In this document: one piece after another, positions 1 to 11,315 of the stretch
Position numbering within the stretch: the stretch's first letter is position 1
Layout of the letters: each line of letters begins with the position of its first letter
NCBI GenBank assembly: GCA_009760855.2
Contig: WPIO01000230.1
Span: 62,001 to 126,000, forward strand
Direction of reading: 5' to 3'
From: Cristatella mucedo
Taxonomy: Eukaryota > Bryozoa > Phylactolaemata > Cristatellidae
DNA length: 64,000 nt
The notes under the pieces: model-generated
Databases searched by the model: none
What the model saw: only the letters and a program-made list of their open reading frames with translations
Told to the model about the DNA's origin: nothing
Made by a program: the position numbers and the translations under genes

Positions 1-20
1 TCGCCGCTCTGCGGCGCGTG

Positions 21-29
21 CAGCCACCG

Positions 30-106
<77 letters not shown>

Positions 107-175
107 CCCGCCCCCCCCGCCGCCCCCGCCGCCCCCGCCGCCCCCGCCGCCCCCGCCGCCCCCGCCGCCGCCGCC
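21..175. repeat. (CCG)n trinucleotide tract
   Basis: Nearly pure CCG repeat, turning into CCGCCC-type units in its second half. The polyproline frame across it is a repeat artefact. It lies about 460 bases upstream of the first visible exon of Ly6 gene A. Genes C and D also carry a trinucleotide tract of this type in intron 1, but there the sense strand reads CGG, not CCG, so positional equivalence is only suggestive. Confidence 0.95.
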
Positions 176-637
176 GAGTGCATTGCTCGAAAGAAGACGA
201 AGCAGACCGATCGATTGGTCCGCCTCAAGATTATTGGTTAATCTTAATTAAGATTGAGATTAATCATTATTATCATACGGTATTAAGTAATAATAAAAAT
301 TAAAATAAAATAAAGTATACAATGTAAATTATACATAACAAAATAATAATTAATAATAACAATTAAATAATAATTAATTCGATTGAACACTCATTTTTTA
401 ATAATAATATTAATAATAATTATTTTTATTAAATAATTAATTATAATTGCCTTAAGATTGTTAATCTCCGATAGTCTATTGGATCGCTTGTGCCCCAATC
501 GATAGGCTCCCTCGGAGACGCGTCTCCTACTAAGCCGCCGCGAAGCTGCCTTCGTCGCCGAACCCAGTGCCGCTTGCGGATTCTGCCCGTCTCAGTGAGC
601 TTCGCTCGCTCTCGCTCACGCTCTCGACGGTTTTCAG
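176..637 (+). other. Probable intron 1 of Ly6 gene A, AT-rich
   Basis: From about 236 to 470 the sequence is dominated by TAAT-type motifs with no coding signal. It then becomes GC-rich and ends in a pyrimidine stretch and TTTTCAG acceptor at 631-637. The signal-peptide exon that should precede it is not visible, so it is probably left of the window. Confidence 0.55.
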
Positions 638-1382
638 CGGACGCCCAGTGCTACTCGTGCAGCGGCAACGGCTGCGCCGATCCTTTTAACGCCACCAATC
701 GGGCGACTGTGACGTGCCCCGGCGTGCCGTGCATGAGCACCCTCACCGTTTTACCGGGGGCGGGTAAGTGGCGACTGGGACGCCGCCGCGAAAGAGCGTC
801 GGCAGCGAGTCCGGTGCACTGCCGACGCGAGCTCGCCGAACTCGCGACAGAGGCGCCGCGCGCCTCGGCTGTCGGCCGCCGGTCGCTTCGTTCGCCCAAA
901 GAAACCACGCCGGCCGCTAACGAGAATTTCACAAAATTTAATTAAATTAATGTTAACATAATTTTGTTTAATTTAACACAATTTAATTTAATGGAAATTT
1001 AACAGTGTTGACGTACTCACGCCAATGCGCCACCAACGCATCGGCGGCGCTCGGCTGCGCGGACTCGACCACTCCAGCCCTGGCGAGCTCAGGCATAACG
1101 AGCGTCAAGTGCTACTGTTCGTCCGCTCTCTGCAACAGCGCAAACGTCACGCTGGCTGATGTGACCACGCCTCCTTTAACGACCGGACCGACGGCCGCAG
1201 CCGATACGACGTCAACGTCCGTGCTGTCGACATGTCCGACTGTCTCGAGTACCGCCAGCGCCAACGCCACGGCGGCGGCGTCCACGACGTCCACGACCGC
1301 ACAAAAGAGCGCGGCGGCGTCCATGACGTCCTGCACTTCTCTGCCTCCGCTCCTCCTCCTGCTCCTCCTGCTCCTGCTCTGA
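638..1382 (+). CDS. Ly6/uPAR-domain, mucin-like, GPI-anchored surface protein (gene A; exons 638-763 and 1006-1382, 5' incomplete)
   Basis: Two exons are visible. Exon 638-763 follows a TTTTCAG acceptor and ends at a GTAAGT donor at 764. Exon 1006-1382 follows an AACAG acceptor and ends in TGA. The join is phase 1, as in genes B-D. The spliced product starts ADAQCYSC and carries ten cysteines in Ly6 spacing: CYSC, GC, TC, PC, QC, GC, CYC and final LCN. This fits a three-finger domain with five disulfides. A stalk of about 60 residues, rich in Thr, Ser and Ala, follows, and the chain ends in a run of leucines that suits a GPI-attachment signal. The stalk lacks the seven-residue repeats of B and D. 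A secretory signal exon is expected upstream but is outside the window. Ligand and function are unknown. The domain call is firm and the GPI anchor is inferred. Confidence 0.8.
764..1005 (+). other. Intron 2 of gene A
   Basis: GT-AG intron, GTAAGT to AACAG, GC-rich at first and AT-rich for the last 90 bases. It splits the Ly6 domain between the fifth and sixth cysteine, the same position as in genes B, C and D. Confidence 0.75.
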
Positions 1383-3029
1383 TCGCTGCTGCTCCTCGCT
1401 GCGGCTACGCTCGCGCTCTGATATCCGGGCCCTCTGCAGGGCAGCGCAGCGCGCGCTTGACGACGAGAACGACGTCCTCGTTTATTTGTGCCGCCTGCTC
1501 TTCTCCTCTGGTCGCCTCTGCTCGTGACGCTCCTTTCCGTTTCCGGTCCGCACCGGTCCAGCCGCGCTCGGCTGCGGCGGCGGCGGCGGCAGGAACTCGT
1601 CCTTCGTCATTGTCTGCGTCGCCGTTCGCGTGCAGCGTCGGCGCACGCCGCCGCCGCCGCCGCTCCGAAGCTGCGGGCAAGCGCTAGCGCACCGTGCTGG
1701 CATTAAACGATCGATCGAGCCCGATCGTCTGAGCGTTGCCGTTGTGGCTAGGAGACGTCCGCGCGCGCGAGGACGTCCCTCCGACCTCGCGCCCTTCGTC
1801 GCTGCATCGTAGCGTCCGCGGGCGTTGCCCTCTGCGTTTACGTTGCGCTTACGTTGGCGCCGCCACCTTGCGGACGCATCTTTCAGGGAGCGTCTCGGGG
1901 GAGGTGACGCTTCGCCAGTCTTTCCGGAAGTGCTATCGCTTCTTGCAACGAAAACAGCATGCCCGAATAATGACCAACTGGATCAGCCTACCTCCCAGCT
2001 TTTTTTTTGTCTTGGCAACCTAAGCGAAAGATGCGATCGTCTCCTTCCGCAGATCGATTTTAACCGCCGTCTCCCAAAGCCTCTCTCCAAACTTGACACA
2101 TTTGAGCTGCCGCGATCGAAGTGCGGCAGCATCTTCGCCGCCGGGAGTGCACCGCCAGCGTTGGCAAGCACTGTCGCACTTCCGCCTTCTGACAGAAGGT
2201 ATCCTTCCCTGCCAGCCGCTTCTGAGTCACCGTCCAGGAAGGCGGGAGGGGAAGAAGGAGGAAGGGATGCGAAGGAAAGGGGAAGGAGGGGGAGGGACGG
2301 GAAGGAGGAGGGTGAGGCGGAGCCCTTTAACTTTTGAGCCGCAAAAAAGAGAGTTTCTTCCCAAACTCGGTGGCGGCGGCCACGTCTGATCTGTTGCTCA
2401 TCTTCTGTAACCGCGAGCGCGACATTCGCCTGATCGCCTACAGCGAACGCAACACGTGTGCACTGTCGGCGAACGTGCGTCGATCGGGTGCGCTTTTTGA
2501 CCCGTCAGCTGTTTTCTAGCGTGTTTTTTTTAAAACACTATTCTTCGGAACAGGGAAATTCTACAGCATAGCAATGTTGCATCCTCCCGACGTGCGATAT
2601 GCAAAGTTAACGTCAAATACATTTTTACAAGTCAAATACATTTTCGAATGCAGCTTAAGTTAAAATAAGCACCGCGCATCGTTTGACGCCATTGGCATAC
2701 ATCAAAAGTGCAACGTTATAAATCTTTTTATTCTCCCCAAAAAGATGTTGTCTTTTTAAACCAGGAAACACTTCACCTTGAAGATTACATGCTACGAGAA
2801 GGTCAGCATGTTAACTATAAATACATCAAGGGATCGATTACCTTCCGGGTCATCGATTCGTTGCGGCGACTGCTGCTCATCCCCGTACCGTAACCACGAG
2901 CGCGACCTTCACCTGCAGCGAAAACCACGTGACGTAGACGCACCGGAAGCGCGGAGTGAGCCCGCACCGACGTCATAGAGCGCTGAGCGTTCGGCGAATC
3001 CTGCGAGCAGCGCTGCGACAGCAGCTTGG
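1383..3029. other. Unassigned GC-rich stretch downstream of gene A
   Basis: No gene supported. Holds the 3' untranslated region of gene A (no AATAAA seen close by), a polypurine tract at about 2235-2325, and two similar segments at about 2408-2460 and 2889-2935 that share a GAGCGCGAC core and look like an old local duplication. Long open frames here reflect high GC. Confidence 0.4.
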
Positions 3030-3475
3030 TAATAGAAAAGCACAAGCCAATAGCCTGCACTTTATAAGTTTATAAATAATGATATAATTATAATATTTAT
3101 AATTGTAATTATAATTATAAATAATAATGATAATGATAATAATTGTACTTTATATTTAATTATATTTATTTATATAGATATATTTATAGCCTGCACTCTA
3201 CGAATGACTTTACGGCAGATGCCAACGAAAACACTCGTTCAAACGCAGCACAGAGGCATCGAGTGATCGCAATTTCAGCACAGACGCACAGACTGCAGCT
3301 CGCGCTCAGCGCTCGGACACGCAGCCGACGGCCAATTACTGCTCCTCGAGATAGAGCGACTGCGGTCAGGCCCCAGGCCAGGCGGTCGTACGTCGCATAA
3401 TGACCACGCTCGTAATTTGTCGTAAATCACGCTGCTCACGTGTCTCGGCGTCATACGGCTATTTCAGAAGTTGCT
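3030..3475 (+). repeat. Dispersed repeat, copy 1 (second copy 59700-59970)
   Basis: Shares an ordered series of short blocks with 59700-59970: AATAGCCTG, CGCTCAGCGCT, GACTGCGGTCAGGC and a GGCTATTTCA/GGGTTATTTCA end. An AT-rich insert at about 3062-3185 is present only here. Too diverged to classify; no coding signal. Confidence 0.45.
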
Positions 3476-3714
3476 CCCAGTCTTATTTACTTATTTATTC
3501 ATCGGACCAGCCTACTGGTTGACGCCCCGACGGCCAGACAGCTGAGGTACGGAAACCACGAATATTCTCGAACAACTATGTATTTGTGCGGGTTCTCCGA
3601 ATGACCGAAATCCACTGCAATCCACTTCACGCTCACAATTGGCTCTGCCAGCTTATCTCCCGTTTAATCTGCTCGAAATATAGGTGTCCTGTTCCAAAGA
3701 GATCTTTGGTTAGA
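3476..3714. other. Unassigned
   Basis: Nothing recognisable; a short TTATTTACTTATTTATT run lies at about 3483-3500. Confidence 0.4.
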
Positions 3715-4545
3715 CCATTACATCAGCTGCACAATCAAGTCTGCCTACTTTCAGCTACATAGCATTGTTGAAACTCGGGCTTGTTTAGATACTACATCTA
3801 AGTTGGTCCATGCACATGTGACATCCCGTCTCGACTTCTGTAACTCACTGCTTGCTAGCCTACCGGCATGTGCAATCAGGTGATTACAGCTGGTGCAAAA
3901 CTCTGCAGCTAGGCTTGTCTGTCGTGAGCTTCGCAGTTGCCACATTACTCCACTTCTCGCCGACCTGCACTGGCTACCAGTCAAGCGACGGATCGACTTC
4001 AAGATTTTGTCGCTCACTTTTAGGTCACTTCACTCTTTGGCTCCAGCCTATCTCTCAGATTTACTCACCCACCAGGCCAAGCACTGTCCACCCACTGTAC
4101 CACCCGCTTTTTGGAATCCAACAGTTTATTAATAAATCGTAAAAACCTCAAATGCTTTGGAGACCGTGCATTTAGTTCGTACGCTCCAAAAGCCTGGAAC
4201 TCACTCCCGACTTGCGTCAGAGCATCCCCTGACTTGACCACATTGAAAAAGAACTTAAAAACACACCTATTAAGGACAGCATAGAGTGAGTGGGTCCCTG
4301 TGGTTCATTCTTTGTGTGGTTATGCGGGCTGACCTTGTGCATGCTGCCACTAACCACACTTGCATGCTGACCCTGTGCATACTATCCCTAACCATGTTAT
4401 TCATGTTGTTTATCAAGCATGATATTACTCACTATTCAATCGCGTTTCCATTTGCAGCATACGTAAAGCACCTAGATATAGATTGAGTTCTCTAATGGCG
4501 ATTTATCAAGTGCATTATTATTGCGTTATTATTAGTTCACTCTAA
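3715..4545 (+). mobile_element. L2-clade LINE, 3' fragment
   Basis: Translated pieces on the plus strand give the C-terminal part of an L2-type ORF2 after the reverse transcriptase: HAHVTSRLDFCNSLLAS, then NSAARLV, LLADLHWLPV, IDFKILSLTFRSLHSLAPAY and LTTLKKNLKTHL. Frames are interrupted. The 3' untranslated part has the motif TGAGTTCTCTAATGGCG followed by a TTATTATTG tail near 4500-4535, which recurs at the end of every L2 copy in the window. Dead fragment. Confidence 0.85.
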
Positions 4546-4982
4546 CGAAGCAAAAACCAACCTGACCGTGTGCGCGTATGCAAATAAACTTCAATGCCGG
4601 AGGTCGGTCCTGCAATCGACCTTAATCTACCAAGAGTCAGTTAAGTTCCCTTCAAATCCACCAAAACCCAGCTGCACGAAGCCCAAACAGTTTACAATAT
4701 CAAGCTACGCTACTTAAAATTTACCCAAAGCATTTCGCGGGATTCCACTCATGCGTTCTCACAAAATCCTCTGAAATAAGATTGCAGCGGCCCGGGCCAA
4801 TACCGTAATCCACAGCATTCCACAGCGTAAACAAATATCATCTCCTAAAAGCTCCTTTTATTACACATGAAATTACACTGCAATAGTTCTTCTTCAAAAT
4901 TTCACTTGCACTGGCCCTTCTCTTGCAATGCACTGCCATCTATTGCAATATCCCGGGCCACAACTGTATTAAATGTAGGCTT
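4546..4982. other. Unassigned AT-leaning stretch
   Basis: No gene or known repeat recognised. Confidence 0.4.
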
Positions 4983-5135
4983 CTGCCAAAGAATGAAGGG
5001 TCCTAACAGTGAGTGACAGAAGCTTGAAGTCAATGTGCTGTATGATTGATAGTCTGCCCAAGTCGGTGAGAGGTGGTGTGATGTGGCAACAGCAATGCTC
5101 ACGAAAGACAAGCCTAGCTGCGAGTTTTACACCAA
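4983..5135 (-). mobile_element. L2-clade LINE fragment, antisense
   Basis: On the minus strand this matches the L2 segment that encodes the SAARLV...LHWLP...FRSLLGPFILW region at 3890-4050. Only about 150 bases remain. Confidence 0.65.
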
Positions 5136-5869
5136 CCATGAGCGCTCAACTGCACAGGTCGATAGACCGGCAATCACTCGTATCTTGTTTGAGGTAACGA
5201 GATTCTGTCTCGGCGTGATAGTCGGGGCGCTGAAGCGATCGGTGACATTGAAGATCGCGTGTTATCTGCACGCACTCACTTATAAGGTCAGCGTATTTAT
5301 TTTCTCTTTGCGATTCGAATTCACGTCATTTTCCTTGCACACCGAGCTCTCGATCTTCTGCCCGCGAAGATCTGGCTTTGGAAAAGAAGCAAAAGAGTTG
5401 CCGACCTGAGTGCTCATTATGCGTGCAAAGGAAACGTGAGCAGGCGATCTCGTATTGTGTCACAACGCTTGTTACTCTTCAGATGCCAAATACAGAGCCG
5501 ATTGATATTAGCGACGGTCAGCTTTCCGCACATAACTTCCATAATAGCACATGTCACGCAGAAGGTCGTCGAAAGACACTAGACGTGACACCTTTGTGTT
5601 AATTGAACTTTGCTCATCGCTCATCGTGCGCTTACATTTTTCAAGCACTCGATTTTGAAGTACTATTGCAACGGCGATAAACAAAGATGTCCTCTATCCT
5701 TACTTTATAAATCGGTAAACGAAATACATGCAAGCGACCTAAGCACACCCGGTCAAAATGTCCCTGTGTTTGAGCTGGTCCCGAGGTTTTCTGCTGATCA
5801 ATGTATGCATGTCACCTCTAACCACAGTATAACCTGCTGAAATTGAGCATGCAACCATTAACAATCGGA
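5136..5869. other. Unassigned
   Basis: Mixed-composition DNA without splice-supported coding frames or recognisable repeats. Confidence 0.4.
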
Positions 5870-6044
5870 TCAAGCTTCCTTTGCAACAAACGTAAGGTGC
5901 CTGGAAAGAGATACAGTTCTCTGGGGGTGCTGTACAGATGTATTATTCTTATTATTAACCATTCAATTGCATTTCACTTTACAGCAAATGTAAAGTGTCT
6001 AGAGAGAGATTAAGTTCTCTGAGGGCGCTTTATCAAGTGAATTA

Positions 6045-6075
<31 letters not shown>
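5870..6075 (+). mobile_element. Two L2 3' tails in tandem
   Basis: Two copies of the L2 terminal motif (GTTCTCTGGGGGTGCTGTAC at about 5919 and TTCTCTGAGGGCGCTTTATC at about 6013), each followed by a TTATTATTA tail. They derive from the same LINE family as 3715-4545 and keep only its last 80-100 bases. Confidence 0.75.
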
Positions 6076-6311
6076 CAAGGCTTACGCGCTTGCTTATTTC
6101 TCTGACCAACAAGGTTCCTAATGGCTTGGCACTGAGCTGCTTCCTGAAAGTTGGCATCCTTGTAAGCCTCTTCGACATCCCTCATATTTATTCATTCATA
6201 AATACTGGAGCACGATAAATGAGTAAACATGAATAAATAAATACGTCTATCTATCTCTTTTCACTTAAACGCATACATTTGCGATTTGTGAGAAAATAAT
6301 ATTCATAGAAA

Positions 6312-6412
6312 ATAATACTTTGTGTATAGCGCCCTCGGAGAGCGGGATCTCACTTTCCAGGCACTTTACAGATGCTGTATAGACAGCATTACCAAATAGG
6401 TGATGATGATAA
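6312..6412 (-). mobile_element. L2 3' tail, antisense
   Basis: Contains the reverse complement of the L2 terminal motif (TATAGCGCCCTCGGAGAGC), followed by the CACTTTACAGATGCTG block. Confidence 0.65.
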
Positions 6413-6880
6413 ATAAACCGTTCTTAATTCTCCCTTTCATAAAATTAAATATTTAAATAAAATAAATTATTCAATTAAATAAAATCAGTAGCCAACTATA
6501 CAAGCACGCACATTTAGCAAAATTTAGCCAGAACAGATTCGAAAGGTTGAGTGTGTTTGCTGTGCAGCTCCCACACGAAGCAGCGTGGCCATTGAGTGAG
6601 CTATCGATTATAGACTATATATATAATTAAAAGATTATATATTATTATAGACTATATTAGTAATCGAGCTTTAGAAGTCTCTTATTCATCGTACCTATTT
6701 TCTGTGGGCCTGTGTAGATGTAGGTCAACTGGAGTTAGTCTATGATGAGTGTCTTGAGAAGCACACCATAGACCTCCAGCTTGAACAATACAGCATTGGA
6801 AGGGCGTAGCATGTCCAATGATGTGCAATCAATACTCGAAAGCAAGACAAACCGAAATGACATCAACACTTTGGATTACC
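6413..6880. other. Unassigned AT-rich stretch
   Basis: AT-rich with small TATATA runs near 6615-6650. Nothing coding. Confidence 0.4.
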
Positions 6881-6884
6881 TTTA

Positions 6885-7130
6885 AACTTGTATACTGTAA
6901 TGTGCAATAATGGTAAAAGAATTAAAGCTTCCCGTAGCCAATTTATGGAGGATTTTTTGAAAGGTTGTGACGAATTGCCGGATTTCCACAAGGATTACCA
7001 TTTGATCGTTGTTAATAGCCCAAAATTTAACACATATATTGGGTTGAAGTGGAAGGAATTAACTTTAAATAGAGTGCTCTGTCATACCCAATAATAACTT
7101 AAGATTTGCACAGCCTATTCGTGGTCGACT
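6885..7130 (+). repeat. Dispersed repeat family, same as 28430-28690
   Basis: Shares ordered blocks with 28430-28690: AAAGCTTC-CGTAGCC, TTTTGAAAGG, CATATAT-GGGTT and GTCATACCC. The copy at 28430-28690 lies in the right arm of the large inverted repeat and its counterpart lies inverted at 7580-7860. Not identified. Confidence 0.6.
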
Positions 7131-7133
7131 TGC

Positions 7134-7475
7134 GCCTGTGGTGATTGCATCTCATCCAGATGACCGGTCAGTTGCTTAGTTCCACGAGTGTTCTTTCTCA
7201 ATTCTTTGCTGTTCTCCATCTATTCTGAGCCCTGGAAAAATAGATTCAGGGCGGGAGACGGAGCCGGGGTGGCAAAGGGGCAAAGTGCAAAGGTTCACTC
7301 CTTCTTCTACAGAGAGTGATAGTGACATGATCTGGTCCCGGTTTTAATGCCATCAATCGTCTCCAAAGACGGATGAATAAATTATTCTCTATCTAAACTT
7401 AATAAGCAGCCATGCAGGCCGTTTCAAATCGGATTTTGTTATATTATTTTTTTATTGAAGTTTTCACATATATAA
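7134..7475 (+). repeat. Direct repeat copy 1 (copy 2 at 19762-20105), probable LINE 3' end
   Basis: Nearly the same sequence, same orientation, as 19762-20105, from TGTGGTGATTGCATCTCATC to the CACATATATA run. At 19762 it directly follows an L2 reverse-transcriptase fragment, so both are probably the 3' end of a LINE. Both copies run into TA microsatellites. Confidence 0.8.
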
Positions 7476-7929
7476 ATGTATATATATATATACATATATG
7501 CAAACTACAATACAAATAATATATATATATATATATAAGGGCTGTTATGGTCACTGCATTGCAATCCACGGAAATGGCACACGTCAATATAGCAATCATC
7601 TGAAATCCAACGCAAATCGATCGCAATCTGGATGTGCTAAGCTAACATTATACATCGGGTATGACGGCACACTCTTTTGCAAGTGTTCCCCGTCCATTTT
7701 AACCCGATATATGCGTTCAATGTTTGGAATGAACGGCAATCAAATTAACTGCTAATCATTTGGTGAATCCTTCAATTCATTAAAGCCTTTAAAAATCATC
7801 CAGCAATCGGCTACGAGAAGCTTTACTTTTCGTGGCGTAATTGCACAATACGTTCTACAAAAAAAGGCAATCCAAAAATGCCTATGTCGTTTCGCACATC
7901 TATCGTCGAGCGTTGCACGGCCGCAGAGC

Positions 7930-8100
7930 GGCTCCTCGGCGAGCCGGGGCCCGGGGGCGGCTGCTAGCTCGCGTGCGATCGGCGGAAGTGCTCGAGCGCC
8001 GGCGGGCTCGAATGGCGCCGACTATCGCTCGTCGTCGTCGCCATTCGAGAATCGCGCGAGATCCCATCGCGTGAAATTGCGGAGGCCGTTGCGTCGTGAG
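7930..8100 (+). repeat. GC-rich repeat family, copy 1 (others 28180-28345 and 37960-38140)
   Basis: This GC-rich block, with GGCGGCTGCTAGCTCGC and an ATCGCGCGAGATCCC-like core, is present in both arms of IR1. A third, more diverged copy lies on the minus strand at 37960-38140. Nature unknown. Confidence 0.7.
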
Positions 8101-8544
8101 AAGCAAAGAAATAGAGAGCCGAGTGGCTAACGGCCAGCACTGCGTCGCTGCTTTTGTAGCCCTCTCGCGAAAGAGAAGGTAAATTGCCCGAAGAGTGCGT
8201 GATATGGGATCCCTATGGGATTAATCTCCCTCTGGGAAAATGTGTCAATATTTCTTAAATACTAACCGGCAAAAAATGACACAACTAGCTAGTCGTGAAA
8301 TACAAGGTTTCGGCTTCGTCAGTATTCATCGCGAGGCGTCGGCTGAGACGCTGAGTGTCTGTTACGAGCGCCGAGCGTTTGGGGACCTCGTTCTGACCGG
8401 ACGCAGACGCAGCTCAGCGAGAGTTTGTAGCAGTTTCAATTGCGACTGCAGCCGCGAGTGAACGAATGGACCTTTGAATGAACGCTGGCAGATGTTTCCA
8501 CGCTCGGCTTAGTATCGATCGAACGTGCATAGTCAAGCGATTCG

Positions 8545-8612
8545 TCGCCATGTCAACCGATTTGTCGCCATGTCAACCGATTCGTCGCCATGTACACCGA
8601 TTCGTCCCTATG
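8545..8612. repeat. Short tandem repeat, about 20-21 bases x 3-4
   Basis: Unit close to CGATTCGTCGCCATGTCAAC. The matching place in the right arm (27665-27750) has about four units. Confidence 0.85.
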
Positions 8613-9674
8613 AACCTCGCGATCGCCTGCCGATCATCAGTAATATAATCTCTGTCTGGTGCATATTTTGAAAATATTTTTGTGCGATCTAAAATCCACA
8701 AAGCTCCGTTCAATCCATATTCATTCATTCGTTGCTCCGCTCAAAATCCTGGTTACGTCCACGGCCAAGCGGCCCGTCTTTACTGATCGAGGTTGTGGGC
8801 CCGAGACCGAGCAGCGTACGTTAAGCACTTGGCTACGGTTAAAGTTCTCGTAGAGTGCTACGTGAATAAAGCGTTCCCATAGATTCCTTCAGTTGTACAT
8901 GCGTAGGTTAAAAAAAATATCCGAGCTCCAAGTGGCAGAGCATGTAGAGTTATCGCGTTCTGAATTGCATCGCCACTCTGGGCCTCACAACATCACCTCG
9001 TATCCTATTGGTGGCGTGACGGAGGGAATTTTTAATTTCCAAAATGTTCTTCAAATTTTGAATGCTTTAAATATTAATGCAGCGACTCAGTACAGCAAAC
9101 CATCTGCAGAGATGCGGAATCGTGTCCGTCAGACGTGAAATCGCTAGAGAAAGCGGTCAAGTGCCTCTGTCTTTCTGAGGCAGACGAAGAGCTCAAGGAG
9201 ACAGGGAGGCAGGGCTCTCAACTCGTGGCACGGCTTCTCGCTGTCGGAGCTGCCCGAGGTGCCCGTTTCAACTGAAGACATAATGATCGCTTTGACCGAG
9301 CTTGTGCAGCTTGAAGCATCTGCCAATCGGAGCACAGTGCGACCGGATGCCGTCTGCTTTGGCACTGACCACCGACAAAAAGTGCAACGCGAAGTAACGT
9401 GCTTCTGCATGTAAGTCCGCAAAGCCACTAATACTAAGTGGGCAGCGCTGTGCAGGAGAGCTTTTCATAAAGTGCTCACAGCTTTGGTGGGTGTGCGTTC
9501 GCATGCGGTCGATCGCGTAGACTTCATCTTGAGCACGCAGCAAAGGGAATGTGTGAAGCATTTGCTGAGTCGGTAGAGAAGTTTGGGGGGGGGGGGTTAG
9601 TGAGCGGCCGTCGGATGTAGCTGCTCAGGACCGCAGCTCAGGACGAGGATGCGCCGAAGGTCGGAATCAAAAGA

Positions 9675-9765
9675 GTAATTACGTAAGAATTACATAATTA
9701 CGTGATTACGTGCATTTACTTAAGAATTGTAATTAGTATTTACGTAATTACGTGAGAATTGTGGA
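9675..9765. promoter_or_regulatory. Cluster of TTACGTAA-like palindromes
   Basis: Several TTACGTAA or ATTACGTG motifs within 90 bases, repeated at 26520-26612 in the other arm. TTACGTAA is the known core for PAR/E4BP4-type bZIP factors. It could equally be an AT-rich palindromic microsatellite, so a regulatory role is only a possibility. Confidence 0.25.
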
Positions 9766-10135
9766 AGTGAGTGTCGCAGTCTTGGACCTGCAGAGCTAAA
9801 GAGCTTCGAACAGAGGAGAGCGACATCCGGTTCCAGCACACGAAGTCACGAGCTCCGAACCGACTAAGCAATCGAGCCATCGAGTTTCGCTCTGCATTCA
9901 CTGCGGGGCCTAGAAGATATTTTCATTTATTTATATACATGTTGTTTATATATTTATTATATTATTTATATATTTTACTATTTATTTATGTTCATTTATT
10001 ACTGGCATCGGCAAAAAACAGCGTAACGTCATCCCAAAAACAAAGAAGTTCAGAGGGTCAAACTACTGCCTAGCCGCTAGACAGTCAGCTGACCCTGTGA
10101 CCTTCTTTGACCTCTAGTCTTTCTTCCCAATTCTC

Positions 10136-10365
10136 CAGTGGTTCTCAAACTTCCTAATGCAATGACCCATTAAAATGCTTCCTCATGTTGGGGCGACCTT
10201 AACTATAAAGTTATTGTTAAAGTTATTGCGTGCGAAATGTAGAAACGCGTGTTTTCCAACGGCCGTAGGCGTCCCACGTGAAAGGTCGAGGTCGAGGTCG
10301 AGCGAACACTGTGAAAGGGTCGCTCGACCGCTAAGGAGTCGCGAACCACAGGTTGAGAACCACTG
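10136..10365 (+). mobile_element. SPIN-like non-autonomous hAT element, left copy
   Basis: A 230-base element that begins CAGTGGTTCTCAAAC and ends GGTTGAGAACCACTG, giving the terminal inverted repeats typical of SPIN/hAT miniature elements. Inside it, CCTCATGTTGGGGCGACC, GTTTTCCAACGGCCGTAGGC and GAAAGGGTCGCTCGACC follow the order of the SPIN consensus as I know it. It has no transposase. The flanks do not give a matching 8-base target duplication, although the 3' flank GTCTAGCC resembles the TCTAGA preference of this group. It sits in the same place in both IR1 arms, so it predates the arm duplication. Confidence 0.88.
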
Positions 10366-10672
10366 GTCTAGCCAGTTTAAAAAAACTTCCTCCCGAAAGT
10401 CCATATCTTGAATATTGGAAAAGCCAGAGCCATTATCCGTTCACTCAAGCACTGACGTCACGCCTGTCAGAATCAAAACAAATTAACAGGCCGGCGAATA
10501 CTCTGCTCGCCAACTCGGAGAGGTCTCGATCGGTGAATACAGACAGCTAGACTGACGGATTTTCAGCCTTCTTGTTGAAAGCTTTGCACGTATTCGCCTC
10601 AAGCGTTTTGGACAGTGTGGCACTCTTGAAAGTTAAACTTAAAGTTAAGCATATTTAACAAGCTTGAGTTTA

Positions 10673-10746
10673 AAGTCTCGCTCTTACTTAAAAGCCTCGC
10701 TTTTGCTCAAAAGTCTCGCTTTTATTAAAAGGCCTCGCTTTTACCG
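10673..10746. repeat. Tandem repeat, about 19 bases x 4
   Basis: Unit close to AAAAGCCTCGCTTTTGCTC, immediately beyond the inner end of the left IR1 arm. Absent next to the inner end of the right arm. Confidence 0.8.
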
Positions 10747-10879
10747 TAGCAGCAGAAGAGCCTTACAGACTTTCACCCCCACTTTTGCAGTGGGCAATAT
10801 AGGATAGTCCACTGCAGGACTCGAGCTTGCAACCTCGGTAGCGAAGGGCGCACCAAGTTTCCGGCAAAGATCGGCGTAC

Positions 10880-11315
10880 TCCGAGGCACTCGCACCGACC
10901 GATGGCTCGCGAATCCAACCAAGAGCATGTCCCTCTCCGAAATTCGTGGCCGCTCTGATTCTGCGAGATCTAGGATCGATCCGCTGGTGCGGCCCTGACC
11001 GTACATCCTTTCAGGCTGCCACGCTCCTAAGAACGTAAGGCCTACTTTAACGGCAGCTGGCTAGATCGGTCAGATTGCTACCGACAGCCATTCATCGCGG
11101 GTCCCTAAGTATTGCTGCAAAAGCGAAGAAGATAGTATACCAATAGTAAATAAATAATAATGATAAATACAGTCAAAAATAATAATATATCTTTACATAG
11201 AATAGAAATAATAATGCATAAGCCGAATTCATTTAATTGGCAGGGTGCTGTACACAAGGAGATGTACCTGAGCTGTTGAGCGGAGCAGTGCTTTAGGCGT
11301 CGAGGCCGCACGAGA
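10880..11315 (+). repeat. Left arm of smaller inverted repeat IR2
   Basis: Reverse complement partner of about 12945-13368. Shared blocks include CACTCGCACCGACCGATGG, CCGAAATTCGTGGCCGCTCT, GGCAGCTGGCTAGATCGGTC and the AT-rich core. Arms are visibly more diverged than those of IR1. Confidence 0.85.

Larger units (their letters stand above)
7549..10665 (+). repeat. Left arm of large inverted repeat IR1
   Basis: Reverse-complement partner of 25410-28730. The outer end starts GGTCACTGCATTGCAATCCA (7549) and the inner end is AACAAGCTT (10665). Small open frames are shared with the right arm; for example the 64-residue frame at 8659-8853 is unchanged at 27425-27619. The arms differ in one internal block: 9921-10093 here is AT-rich sequence replaced by about 380 different bases at 25982-26365. 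It contains a SPIN-like hAT element, a short 20-21 base tandem repeat and a cluster of TTACGTAA-type sites. No convincing gene; ORFs have no domain I recognise. Confidence 0.95.

Noticed and set aside
9144-9561. Overlapping 94- and 97-residue frames kept in both IR1 arms
   Set aside because: The few differences between arms change amino acids as readily as silent sites, and no domain, start context or splice signal supports them.
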